A DNA stretch of 64,000 nt, taken from assembly GCA_036961355.1 (NCBI GenBank), contig JBALVL010000004.1:1-64000 (forward strand), written 5' to 3'. Positions 8,188 through 16,958 of the stretch are shown here, one piece after another (position 1 is the first letter of the stretch; the number at the start of each line of letters is the position of its first letter). The translations under genes and the position numbers were made by a program. Below the pieces are notes generated by a model. That model was not told the origin of the DNA and did not search any database. It was given only the letters and a program-made list of their open reading frames with translations. Origin of the DNA: Motiliproteus sp036961355. Lineage in GTDB: Bacteria; Pseudomonadota; Gammaproteobacteria; Pseudomonadales; Balneatricaceae.

Positions 8188-10064
8188 TAACGACGCTCAT
8201 CGTTGATTGAATAGGCCATGGTGACGACTTCTTGAGTGCTTGCAATCACACGGAACGCGTCTTTCAAATGGCTGCGCTCAAAGTGGCTCATTGATTTGGG
8301 GTGTAGGTGGTTGTTGAGATCATTACCGGCTTTGAGTGCTTGTAACTGATGACGTTGGCGTACTGAACATACAAAGCGATAAGCGCCGTATAAATCATCG
8401 TGACTTGCCTGATGAAGCACACCTTGATCGACCGCGTACTGTAACCGTTGAGTGGTGCTTGGCAATAGACAGTTCGCGAGAAGGCCGTAGATTCTTGCCA
8501 CGTCTACAATAAGGCTTACCGCGCGTTTTTTTATATTAAAGGTGTTTTTGTTATCACCGCCCTTTACCAAGACAAAATTTCGAAAGAAGCCGATCGGTGG
8601 TGAGATCTTGGTGCAGTTGGCGGTTAACGCCGCGATGAAGCGACGATTGCCCTTAACCAGTTTAGCGGCCACCATTTGCAACTCGTGGACGAAAGACTCT
8701 TCCCCATAGATGCAACGTGTATCCAAAAAAATACTCACGTTAAGCAATGCTTTGAGCTCCGGTAACGTGATCCATTGTCGATAATATTGTTCCCAAACGT
8801 GCAAAGGCTGGCACCACAGTGGGTTGGAAGCCATGACGTCGCCGGGACACAGAGAATAACCGCAGGCGGCTAAATCCTGGCACACAATGTCCGCCAGCTG
8901 CTGAAAATAGACACGATCGCTGGGTGTGGCCGAACGTGATAGCACCAGAGCATTGTCTTGATCGGATACCAGTTGAAGCTCAAACCGGGCCTGTGAACCC
9001 GTCGCCATCCATGCATAGGCACAGGGGGGGGCGCCGGCGCCGGCGTTGAGCAATGAGATTTCGGCCAACTGAAGCAGTCTGACGGTGAGTGCATCGGCAA
9101 TCATCGTCATGACTTTGCCGACATGGTCAGGTCGTGTTTCGTGTTCGACCAAGGCTTCGAAGATGCGCTGTCGTTGCGGCATCAGCTCAACAAGCAGGTC
9201 AACGCTGTCCTGGCGTTGAATCGCGTCAATCAAATAAATGGCCTGGGCACCGTGTTTTTGCACCAAATCGCACGCATTAATGACCCCTACAACCGTTGAA
9301 CCCTGCATAACTGGCAACACCTGTATCCCCAGTTGCATCATTTTAGAGATGGAGTGGAGTACCGAGTCCGTTAACTCAACCGTGCTTGGTGATGGGGTCA
9401 TAACCTCTGACACAGGCAGGTTTACATCGATACCGGAGGCGACAACCCGCTTGGTTAAATCACGATTGGTGACCAGACCAATCAAATGCTCATCTTCGAT
9501 AATCAATGCCGAGGCACTAGCGATCGCGGACATCCGCTGGGCTGTTTCCTGTATAGGACAGTCGGGGCTGACTTCTACCGTATGTCGATTACAGACCTGG
9601 AGTACATTCTGCATCAGCAGCGCGTCGTCTGGAGTCTGGGTATGTTGCAGTGCGGACCTCAATCGCTCTTGGGATTGAGGCGCGAAATAGGCGGAAAAGG
9701 CAGGATCATCGCTTAGTTCATGGAATTTTTCGCCGGGCAGCATGTACAGCAGCGTGTTTTCCAATGCTGTGGCTTTAAATCGTTGTAACGAAGGGTCTAT
9801 GAGTTTTGTAAAACCGAATATTTCACCTTGATCCAGTCGCGCTCGCAGCTCACCGTTGTTTTCGAATTCTTCAATTGCACCGCTTCGAATGATATATAGA
9901 CAGCCTTCGGAGAGTTGCTCCGCGCGAATCCATTCGCCTTTTTCTAGGTAGCTGATCTGAATAGAGGTCGAGACTTGTTCAAGCAGTGAAGCAGGCAAGC
10001 GGTTAAAAGGGTAAAGCTGAGCGATAAAGTCTCGCACGTTTGGAAGCAGGGAAGAGTCAATCAT
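8187..10064 (-). CDS. cNMP-binding/CBS/DUF294 nucleotidyltransferase-like protein
   Basis: A 625-residue soluble signalling protein with four parts: a cyclic-nucleotide-binding-like N-terminus (about 15-125, YLEKGEWIRAEQLSEGCLYIIRSGAIEEF), two CBS motifs (about 160-280, LVTNRDLTKRVVASG and VVGVINACDLVQ), a DUF294 putative nucleotidyltransferase core (about 300-450, WMATGSQARFELQLVSDQDNAL) and a helical DUF294 C-terminal domain. The GS-x9-D-x-D arrangement of nucleotidyltransferases is visible in that core. In other bacteria such proteins are found beside DnaQ-like nucleases and sodium symporters, as here. Ligand and target are unknown. Confidence 0.85.
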   Translation of the reverse strand: MIDSSLLPNVRDFIAQLYPFNRLPASLLEQVSTSIQISYLEKGEWIRAEQLSEGCLYIIRSGAIEEFENNGELRARLDQGEIFGFTKLIDPSLQRFKATALENTLLYMLPGEKFHELSDDPAFSAYFAPQSQERLRSALQHTQTPDDALLMQNVLQVCNRHTVEVSPDCPIQETAQRMSAIASASALIIEDEHLIGLVTNRDLTKRVVASGIDVNLPVSEVMTPSPSTVELTDSVLHSISKMMQLGIQVLPVMQGSTVVGVINACDLVQKHGAQAIYLIDAIQRQDSVDLLVELMPQRQRIFEALVEHETRPDHVGKVMTMIADALTVRLLQLAEISLLNAGAGAPPCAYAWMATGSQARFELQLVSDQDNALVLSRSATPSDRVYFQQLADIVCQDLAACGYSLCPGDVMASNPLWCQPLHVWEQYYRQWITLPELKALLNVSIFLDTRCIYGEESFVHELQMVAAKLVKGNRRFIAALTANCTKISPPIGFFRNFVLVKGGDNKNTFNIKKRAVSLIVDVARIYGLLANCLLPSTTQRLQYAVDQGVLHQASHDDLYGAYRFVCSVRQRHQLQALKAGNDLNNHLHPKSMSHFERSHLKDAFRVIASTQEVVTMAYSINDERR

Positions 10065-10140
10065 GATGTTTTACTAAACCGGCTCGTTTGGGTGATTGAA
10101 TAAATACCATTAAAACGATCATTAGCGGGGTTGATAAAGT

Positions 10141-10174
10141 CAGCGCAGAACTGGGAATTACCAGAACTGCGCTG
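10141..10174. terminator. two-tier hairpin between symporter and DUF294 genes
   Basis: CAGCGCAG-AA-CTGG then GAATTA then CCAG-AA-CTGCGCTG forms a symmetrical structure with an eight-pair outer stem, an A-A internal loop, and a four-pair inner stem. It lies 64 bases beyond the symporter stop. No T run follows, so it may be a weak terminator, an mRNA 3'-end stabiliser or a processing site separating symporter from DUF294 transcription. Confidence 0.5.
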
Positions 10175-10237
10175 AAAACCTGAGGCCTAAGGGACTTGTT
10201 GGGGTCCCCTTGAGGTCCAAGGTGTCATGTCCATTGC

Positions 10238-11950
10238 CTAAGCGTCTACTTGTTTGGGAGACACTTCTGGTCCTTTTTTAGAGCCGGACTTTGAGGTGAA
10301 CAGAGAAGCTGCAATCGCGATGATCACGATGACCGGTAGCAGGTATAGGTATTCGTTGGCACCAAATACGAAGTAGCTTGATACAACGATAATGAAAACC
10401 AGCAAACCGACAGGCTTCGCCAATCTCCAGGGCGTAATATCCACCGCCTGGGCGTCTTTCTGCACGTAAGAGGTTTTCTGGGGATATTTGTAGCCGAACC
10501 AAAGCATGATGCAAACGTTCAATACGAAGAGGATGGCCATCACATGGAGAAAGTGCGGATAATCTTCAGCGCCATAGAAGTGCTTGATAACAAACTGGCT
10601 CAGGATATAGAGTGACACACCGGATGCCAAAGCGATTTTGGCCGCTATTGGAGGCACTTTTTTCGTCAACGCACCGACGAGGATGATAGTCAAAATGGGA
10701 ATGCTGTAGCAGCCGTTGACCTCTTGTAAATACCCAAAGAGCCCTTGTGGGGCGTTAGCGATAAAGGGCGCAATAATCATCGCCATTATGGCCAACAGAA
10801 TGCCGAATTTTTTCCCAGCTTTAACCACTTCGACGTCAGATGCATGCTTGTTAAAGAACTCACGATAAATATCGATACCGAACAGGGTGACCGCACTGTT
10901 AAGGCCGCTGTTAAATGAGCTTAGAATAGCGCCAAATAAAACCGCAGCAAAAAAACCTAGCAATGCCGGGGGGAGAACTTCTGCCACCAATCGTGGGTAT
11001 GCCTGGTCGGCAACTTCAAGACTACCTTGAAACAGGTGATAGGCGATAATGCCCGGAAGCACGACGATGATAGGGCCCAGAATCTTCAGTCCAGAAGCAA
11101 GCAGCAGACCCTTTTGCCCTTCTTTCAGGTCTTTAGCGGCAAGGGCTCTTTGGATGATGGCTTGGTTGGTACCCCAGTAGAATAACTGAACCAACATCAT
11201 GCCGGTGAAAATAGTGGCAAAAGGAATAGACGAATCCGGTGAGCCTATCGCGTTGAATTTTTCGGGGTTGGCGTTATAGAGCGTTGATACGCCGTCCATT
11301 AAGCTACCGTCGCCGATCGCCATCAAACCAAATGCGGGGACCAGCAAACCACCGGTAAACAACCCGATGCCATTGATAGTATCAGACACAGCAACCGCCT
11401 TCAGGCCACCAAATATCGCATACATAGAGCCGACAGTGCCGATCGCCCAAACGGTTATCCACAATGCTTTAGATTCTGTGACACCTAAGACCTCGGGTAC
11501 ACTGAACATGGTGCTTAAGGCTAAGGCCCCGGAATATAAAACGATGGGTAGAAAAACGACGACATAACCCGTTAAAAAGAGAAATGAGGTAATGATCTTG
11601 GTTTGTTTGTCGAAACGCTCTTCGAGAAACTGTGGCACTGTCGTGATACCACCTTTGAGGTAGCGTGGCAGTAGGAAGAGCGCCGTCACCACCATTGCAA
11701 TCGCAGCGAGCGTTTCCCAGGCCATCACTAAAATGCCTTCGTTATAAGCTTGACCCGTAAGGCCAATGATTTGTTCGGTTGATAAGTTTGTGAGTAGCAA
11801 GGATCCGGCAATAACCGGAGCCGTAAGGCTACGGCCGCCTAGAAAGTAACCGTCCGAATGGTCTTCGTCGGTATCTCGCGTCCATAGATAAGAGAGAACG
11901 GCCACCAGTGCCGTAAACCCCAGGAAACTGAGCATATTAAAAATGGTCAA
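10238..11950 (-). CDS. sodium:solute symporter, SGLT/YidK-like sugar type
   Basis: Inner-membrane protein of 570 residues with about 14 transmembrane helices, SSS family. The segment LLTNLSTEQIIGLTGQAYNE followed by GILVMAWE matches the Na+/sugar (SGLT, YidK) subgroup, with SMYAIFGGLKAVAVSDTING and the later SSFNSGLNSAVTLFGIDIYR also typical. It should import a sugar or glycoside with sodium. The gene lies on the same strand downstream of the beta-phosphoglucomutase, GH65 and PfkB genes, so it is probably the uptake system for the GH65 substrate. An acetate permease (ActP) reading is less likely because the core motifs are the sugar type and acs/DUF485 genes are absent. Confidence 0.85.
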   Translation of the reverse strand: MTIFNMLSFLGFTALVAVLSYLWTRDTDEDHSDGYFLGGRSLTAPVIAGSLLLTNLSTEQIIGLTGQAYNEGILVMAWETLAAIAMVVTALFLLPRYLKGGITTVPQFLEERFDKQTKIITSFLFLTGYVVVFLPIVLYSGALALSTMFSVPEVLGVTESKALWITVWAIGTVGSMYAIFGGLKAVAVSDTINGIGLFTGGLLVPAFGLMAIGDGSLMDGVSTLYNANPEKFNAIGSPDSSIPFATIFTGMMLVQLFYWGTNQAIIQRALAAKDLKEGQKGLLLASGLKILGPIIVVLPGIIAYHLFQGSLEVADQAYPRLVAEVLPPALLGFFAAVLFGAILSSFNSGLNSAVTLFGIDIYREFFNKHASDVEVVKAGKKFGILLAIMAMIIAPFIANAPQGLFGYLQEVNGCYSIPILTIILVGALTKKVPPIAAKIALASGVSLYILSQFVIKHFYGAEDYPHFLHVMAILFVLNVCIMLWFGYKYPQKTSYVQKDAQAVDITPWRLAKPVGLLVFIIVVSSYFVFGANEYLYLLPVIVIIAIAASLFTSKSGSKKGPEVSPKQVDA

Positions 11951-12228
11951 TGTCTTTCTCCTAAGAAAAATGATGGGACAGGTTCTTGTTTTAGTTGGGC
12001 CTTACCCTTGCCCCTGAGTCGTTTCTCAGCTTCAGAATATTTCTGTAAGCGACTACCGAAACCACAAGATAAATATATTTATTTATTGTTTTAACTTGGC
12101 ATTTTTTTATTTTCTCCTTATAGGAAAATTAAATTTTTTATGGTATACAGATCGACAATAAGCCCCCTATCACTAGGGAAACACTCATAGAAGGTTGTGT
12201 TTTCTAAATATTCTGGTGAGTTGTTGGT

Positions 12229-12879
12229 TTATGATGCTGTCGGAAAAGTAAATTCAAAATTAAGATCACCGATATCTTTGACGACCATATCTGCATTCAA
12301 AAAATAATTAGGATTTTGGTGGCGGTCGACACCGATACAATAAAAGTTGCCGCTTTTTGCCGCTTGAATCCCTGACTGAGCATCCTCGAGCACCACACAT
12401 TCGCTCGGAGCTAGCCCCATTTGGCTGGCGGCAGTTAGAAATATTTCAGGATGAGGCTTTCCGTACGTTATATCATCAGCGGTAACAACAGCTATAAAAT
12501 CGTCGAGAATACCTATCGACTTGAGTATCGCTTTGGCATTAATGCTACTGGACGCAACAGCCATTAAAATGCCGTCTTTTTTGAGTTTTTTGATGAAAGG
12601 GATCGTTGTTGAAAAGGTGGTTAAATGGCCCGCCTCCAACATATCTAAGTAGTGCCGCTGTTTGATATCTGACGCCTCGTTCATTTGCCGTTCATCTGCG
12701 CCAATCATGATGTTTCGAACGGCATCCATACGAGGACGACCGTCAACCTTTTCGCGGTAGATAAACTCATCAAAAGCATAGCCATATCCGGAAAATGTTT
12801 TGTGCCATGCGTCATAATGGAGCGGTATGGAATCGACCAGTACCCCGTCAAGATCGAAAATAAAACCTTTAAAGTTCAT
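12229..12879 (-). CDS. pgmB: beta-phosphoglucomutase (HAD family)
   Basis: Cytoplasmic HAD-superfamily mutase of 216 residues converting beta-glucose-1-phosphate to glucose-6-phosphate. Motif I is FDLDGVLVDS (nucleophile Asp9, acid/base Asp11), followed by the cap-domain VDGRPRMDAVRN, motif II VASSS, motif III lysine in YGKPHPEIF and motif IV VLEDAQSGIQAA. The cap signature and its position two genes from a GH65 phosphorylase, which releases beta-glucose-1-phosphate, favour PgmB over other HAD phosphatases. Its product enters the ED pathway encoded on both sides. Base composition is more AT-rich than the flanking ED genes. Confidence 0.9.
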   Translation of the reverse strand: MNFKGFIFDLDGVLVDSIPLHYDAWHKTFSGYGYAFDEFIYREKVDGRPRMDAVRNIMIGADERQMNEASDIKQRHYLDMLEAGHLTTFSTTIPFIKKLKKDGILMAVASSSINAKAILKSIGILDDFIAVVTADDITYGKPHPEIFLTAASQMGLAPSECVVLEDAQSGIQAAKSGNFYCIGVDRHQNPNYFLNADMVVKDIGDLNFEFTFPTAS

Positions 12880-13014
12880 TGATGTTGCCTAAATATATAA
12901 ATGGCTACGAATCGTCAATAAAATGGACGAATTAAAATGGCTTGATAGCCGGTACGTATCAGACGTGTGTATTAATGAATGATCCGAACTCCGAACCTAG
13001 ATGCGTATTTATTC

Positions 13015-15375
13015 TTAATTCATAGATGAATTAAGGCAAAATACCTGTCTTTCATTCCGTTGAAGAACCTGCTTTTCCCCGGTGATATTGATTTCTTCCG
13101 GGTGACTTTTTTGAGAGTGCAGTAAAAGGCGAATCTCGCTCTGAGTAATTGATACGTCGAGGCAGTCTCCATGCCACCTAAGTTTGAATGTTAATTCGTT
13201 CCATGTGGATGGCAGCCAGGGTTTAAATGACATCTTTTGTTGTCTTACTCGAAATCCCCCGAAGCCGAAAACGGCGGTCATCCAGGTGCCGCCTGTCGAG
13301 GCCGCGTGAATCCCCCATTCGGTATTACCCTGGTTATCAACTAAATCAACTAAAGCTGAACGAAGAAAATACTGCTCGGCCTTATGCGTATCCTCTACTT
13401 CGATTCCCATAATTGCGTGCATACATGGGCTTAGGGAAGATTTATGCAGAGTACGCTTTTCATAAAACTCGTAGTTACGGCGTTTGATCTCGTCGTCATA
13501 TTCATCGGGCAACACGTACATGAGCATAACAACGTCGGGTTGTTTGAGTAATGTTGTTTCACCTGCGTTGAAATGGTCGTATCCAGCTGGATAGCAAGGC
13601 ATATCGTTTTTATCCCACTCGACGATAGGCACTTCCTTGCACTGAAAATAATCCTCAAATTGCTCGATTAATCCTGATTCTGTGTCGAATGGAATATATA
13701 TCTTGGCAGCGACATTCACCCAGTGAGTGACCTCTTCATCGGACAAACACAACTTTTTAGCGAGATGAGCGTATTCCTCAGAATAATGTTGCTTAATGGT
13801 TTCTAGTAACAAGGCAGAGTTTTGTAAATTCCACCTCACCATCACATTGGTATAAACATTGTTATTTACATGCTCGTGAAATTCATCCGGGCCAATAACG
13901 TTGTTTAATTCATATCTGTCCTTGTCAGTATTTAACTCGATTCGACTGATCCAAAAACGGGCAGTTTCAAACAACATTTCTGCACCATAGTTGAGAATGA
14001 AATTCATATCTCCCGTAGCCGACAGGTAAGTTAAAATACCGTACGCAACGTCAGCTGTAATATGAAGTTCTTCCTCCCCCGTCCAAATTCTGTTTACCCC
14101 GTCTGCGGTCCACTTGGGTGTTGTCTCTAGACCGGTATCAGCTGATTCCCATGGGTATTGGGCGCCCGAATACCCGTTTAGTGTCGCATTTTTCCTCGCC
14201 CCTTCGAGCGTGTGGTAACGGTACAACAGTAGCGATTTCGCGGTTTCAGGTTGTGTATAAATGAAGAAGGGCAGCATGAAAATTTCTGTATCCCAGAACA
14301 CATGCCCTTTGTAGCCCTCTCCTGACAATGTCTTCGCGCCAATGTTTACTTTTGGATCATTTGGGTTTGCTGATATTAGGAGGTGATAAATATTAAATCG
14401 CAATGCATGCATTGCCTCCTTATCCCCGGATATTTGGCAATCACAGGCATTCCAGCGAGAGTTCCATTCGTTTATATGATCGTTAAAGCAACGATCAAAG
14501 CCATCATGTAAAGCTTTATTTAGCGTTTCCATACAAGCATCATTTATTATATCTGAGGCCACATCTCTTGATGTAAATATGGAAACGAGCTTATCGATAA
14601 TGTAGGTGTGTTCTTTCTTTGCCTTGAATTCAACTATCTGGGTTACTTTTTCATAGTCGCGTCGCTGGGTCTTATTAACGTCACAATTTTGTGCGCGCAA
14701 GGTTGCCGCATAGCCGACTCGATGTTTCGTGTCGATTGTTTCCATTTCTAGATAGCAGTTTTTATCAGAGCTCTCGTTCGAAACGAAACGAAGGTGTTTG
14801 CTCTTTGCCCATTTATTCCATTTAGTTTCAGGATGGAACTTCTTGGTTTCTGCGTAGTTTGGAATGCGATCTAAGTTGTAATTTCCTCCATCAATAGAAC
14901 TTTCCACAACCAGTGTTGCATCATAGTTTTCAGGGGTAACCGCAATGCGCATGGCACACAGGTGTGATTGCTGTATGCTTGCAAACCTAACGCTTTCATA
15001 ACTTGTTATTCGATCTAAAGAGTCTTTGAAACGTGTAAAACGATATAACGCACCGGTTTTCATATCTAATACGCGTCTATGGCTCAGGACACGACAGCTC
15101 TGTATGTTCAACTTAATACCGTCAACCCAGATAGAGACCGGCAACCAATCTGGCGCGTTGACTAGGTCGATAACCGTAGAGTCATGGTTATCAAATATTC
15201 CTGATATATAGGTAGCAGCGAATTCACCTTTGTTACTTTCTTCAAGTGTAGCGCGCGTTCCAAGGTAACCATTTCCGACAGTGAACAGTGTTTCAAACGT
15301 GTTTTGAAGCTCGACATCGAAATCATTTTCTTCAACGAGCCACTCAGGACTACTCAACATATTTATCAGGGACAT
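13015..15375 (-). CDS. glycoside hydrolase family 65 disaccharide phosphorylase
   Basis: Cytoplasmic enzyme of 786 residues that phosphorolyses an alpha-glucoside to beta-glucose-1-phosphate. Layout fits GH65: N-terminal beta-sandwich (about 1-270, FETLFTVGNGYLGTRA), alpha/alpha-barrel catalytic domain with YPWESADTGLE and VIGPDEFHEHVNNNVYTN carrying the general acid Glu498, the phosphate-binding HAASTGGTW near residues 690-697, and a small C-terminal beta domain. Family members act on trehalose, maltose, kojibiose, nigerose, glucosyl-glycerol or glucosyl-rhamnose; specificity cannot be read from these motifs. The neighbouring PfkB kinase suggests that the second product is a sugar or polyol needing phosphorylation. 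The gene is AT-rich against the flanks, consistent with transfer. Confidence 0.9.
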   Translation of the reverse strand: MSLINMLSSPEWLVEENDFDVELQNTFETLFTVGNGYLGTRATLEESNKGEFAATYISGIFDNHDSTVIDLVNAPDWLPVSIWVDGIKLNIQSCRVLSHRRVLDMKTGALYRFTRFKDSLDRITSYESVRFASIQQSHLCAMRIAVTPENYDATLVVESSIDGGNYNLDRIPNYAETKKFHPETKWNKWAKSKHLRFVSNESSDKNCYLEMETIDTKHRVGYAATLRAQNCDVNKTQRRDYEKVTQIVEFKAKKEHTYIIDKLVSIFTSRDVASDIINDACMETLNKALHDGFDRCFNDHINEWNSRWNACDCQISGDKEAMHALRFNIYHLLISANPNDPKVNIGAKTLSGEGYKGHVFWDTEIFMLPFFIYTQPETAKSLLLYRYHTLEGARKNATLNGYSGAQYPWESADTGLETTPKWTADGVNRIWTGEEELHITADVAYGILTYLSATGDMNFILNYGAEMLFETARFWISRIELNTDKDRYELNNVIGPDEFHEHVNNNVYTNVMVRWNLQNSALLLETIKQHYSEEYAHLAKKLCLSDEEVTHWVNVAAKIYIPFDTESGLIEQFEDYFQCKEVPIVEWDKNDMPCYPAGYDHFNAGETTLLKQPDVVMLMYVLPDEYDDEIKRRNYEFYEKRTLHKSSLSPCMHAIMGIEVEDTHKAEQYFLRSALVDLVDNQGNTEWGIHAASTGGTWMTAVFGFGGFRVRQQKMSFKPWLPSTWNELTFKLRWHGDCLDVSITQSEIRLLLHSQKSHPEEINITGEKQVLQRNERQVFCLNSSMN

Positions 15376-15410
15376 TGTATTAGTTCCAACAAAATGAAAA
15401 TTCTATATTA

Positions 15411-16394
15411 CTAGCTGTTATATACTTCTAAAATTAATTTTTCTGTCTCTTCCAAATTATGATAAACGTCGAGTTCAGTCCCTGTGCATCGTTGAGCACC
15501 GGCGACGTTTCCATAATAACAAGCTTGTAAATAGTCGCGGCTTTTTAAATAACCAAACGCTAATCCGCCAGCAAATGAATCTCCACACCCCGTGGTGTCT
15601 ATAACTTTTTCGATATGAATACGCTTAACGAAATGCTCTTGCATTTTTCCTTTTTCGTCGATGTAATATACGGCACAACCGTATTCATCTAATGTTACGT
15701 ACAAAGCCTTAACACCCATGTTTAGGCAGTGGCGAGCAAAGTTGGGTAGCTCATCCAATGGCAATTCACCTATGCCATCTAATTCATCTTTTGAATATTC
15801 TTTTTCGTACCAACTACAGGCCGCCTCTTCAAGATTCATTTTTAATATGTCTATCGAGGGAAGCCATTCGTCGCGATCGATCCAAAACTTAAGAAAACGC
15901 TCCCCATGTCTATTACAGCCATTGGTAGGACCGTGTGCGTCAAATATAATCACGCCGTTACTGTTTTTCTTTATGTATTGCAACGTACTAAGTGATATTT
16001 CAAAGTCAGTCACTGGGACAAAAACAAACGCATCGCAATCCATTAAGTCCTCTATATGTGAAGGAATGATTGGGTTCATGAATGACGTTTGACGTTCTAC
16101 TCGATGGTTTTGATCGAGGTATTCAAGATAAATCACGTCACCTTGATTCGCTTCGGAGTTAATGTGGCTAATATCAATCAACGGGAATGGTTCAAATTGT
16201 TTGCAGATGGATTCTTTATCGTCAATGCGTACGTTTACTACAGGCGTTACGCGTCCGCCTTCACTTATCAGTGTTGATAACACCACCGATGTATAAAGTG
16301 CGCACCCATATTTTTCGACAATATCTTTTTTATAAGTGGTTATGTGGTCTTTCGGAATGGGTCCTAGTACTGCGATGTTGAATTGGTCGGACAT
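15411..16394 (-). CDS. PfkB-family carbohydrate kinase
   Basis: Cytoplasmic sugar kinase of the ribokinase/PfkB family, about 327 residues from the chosen start. The anion hole and catalytic base are in DTTGCGDSFAGGLAFGY near the C-terminus. The N-terminal FNIAVLGPIPKDHITT lacks the canonical GG dyad of classic members, so substrate recognition may differ. I chose the ATG at 16394 because GAGG lies eight bases upstream; an upstream in-frame start would add 15 lysine-rich residues. The gene is 36 bases before the GH65 gene, clearly one operon, so it probably phosphorylates the non-glucosyl product of phosphorolysis. It should not be read as the glycolytic phosphofructokinase. Confidence 0.85.
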   Translation of the reverse strand: MSDQFNIAVLGPIPKDHITTYKKDIVEKYGCALYTSVVLSTLISEGGRVTPVVNVRIDDKESICKQFEPFPLIDISHINSEANQGDVIYLEYLDQNHRVERQTSFMNPIIPSHIEDLMDCDAFVFVPVTDFEISLSTLQYIKKNSNGVIIFDAHGPTNGCNRHGERFLKFWIDRDEWLPSIDILKMNLEEAACSWYEKEYSKDELDGIGELPLDELPNFARHCLNMGVKALYVTLDEYGCAVYYIDEKGKMQEHFVKRIHIEKVIDTTGCGDSFAGGLAFGYLKSRDYLQACYYGNVAGAQRCTGTELDVYHNLEETEKLILEVYNS

Positions 16395-16958
16395 AAATAA
16401 CCTCACTTTATTTTCTTTGATTTTATTTTTACGTATCAAGTCAAAGTTTATTCGGTTTCACAGTGGTGTAGCGTTCAATCGGTCATCAACGTATAGCTTA
16501 GGTCTCAATTCCTTACTCTCGGTGACAGACATTGATTTGATTACTAGATGTCTATGAGTGGCCCCCTGAGAGACGATCAAAATAGTGGCGATACGCTATG
16601 GGTAAATAAGATGTCACAGACTGTTATTTGAGTACATAAGAATGTTTATAATGTATATATATACGCAAGAGCGTGCATTCCGGAAATCGTCTCCCTATTT
16701 AGTGTTGTTGGCGCTGTTCGCTGTGTATAACGTTTGCCGGTTCAGCATTTTCAATCGAAACGAATTGGGGCTTTATTGTGCGGTTGGAGCATTGATTTTG
16801 GTCGAATGTGAAAGCTGATTTTGCAACACGTCAGAACCCCGTTAACCTCAATGGGCGGCTCTATTACCAGGGGCAGTGTTAGTCTGTAGTTTGGATAGGA
16901 CGATCGCGCCACGGACACCGTCCACGATCGAAGCAGGGAGAAGGGGGTAGGAAGGGGG
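16395..16958. other. intergenic region between SorC-type regulator and PfkB operon
   Basis: A 564-base AT-rich gap with no supportable gene. By position it should contain the minus-strand promoter and regulator sites of the PfkB-GH65-pgmB-symporter group. The part close to the regulator (about 16898-16931) has an imperfect dyad with CGATCG on both arms. I could not fix promoter boxes with confidence. Confidence 0.4.

Noticed and set aside
10238..11950. Symporter as acetate permease ActP, because of the DUF294 and DnaQ neighbours
   Set aside because: The core motifs are of the SGLT/YidK sugar group, and acs and DUF485 genes are missing; the same-strand GH65 genes give a better context.
15411..16394. 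PfkB kinase as the missing glycolytic phosphofructokinase
   Set aside because: Sequence is ribokinase-type rather than PfkA, and the gene is locked into the GH65 operon, so a role on the phosphorolysis product is more likely.
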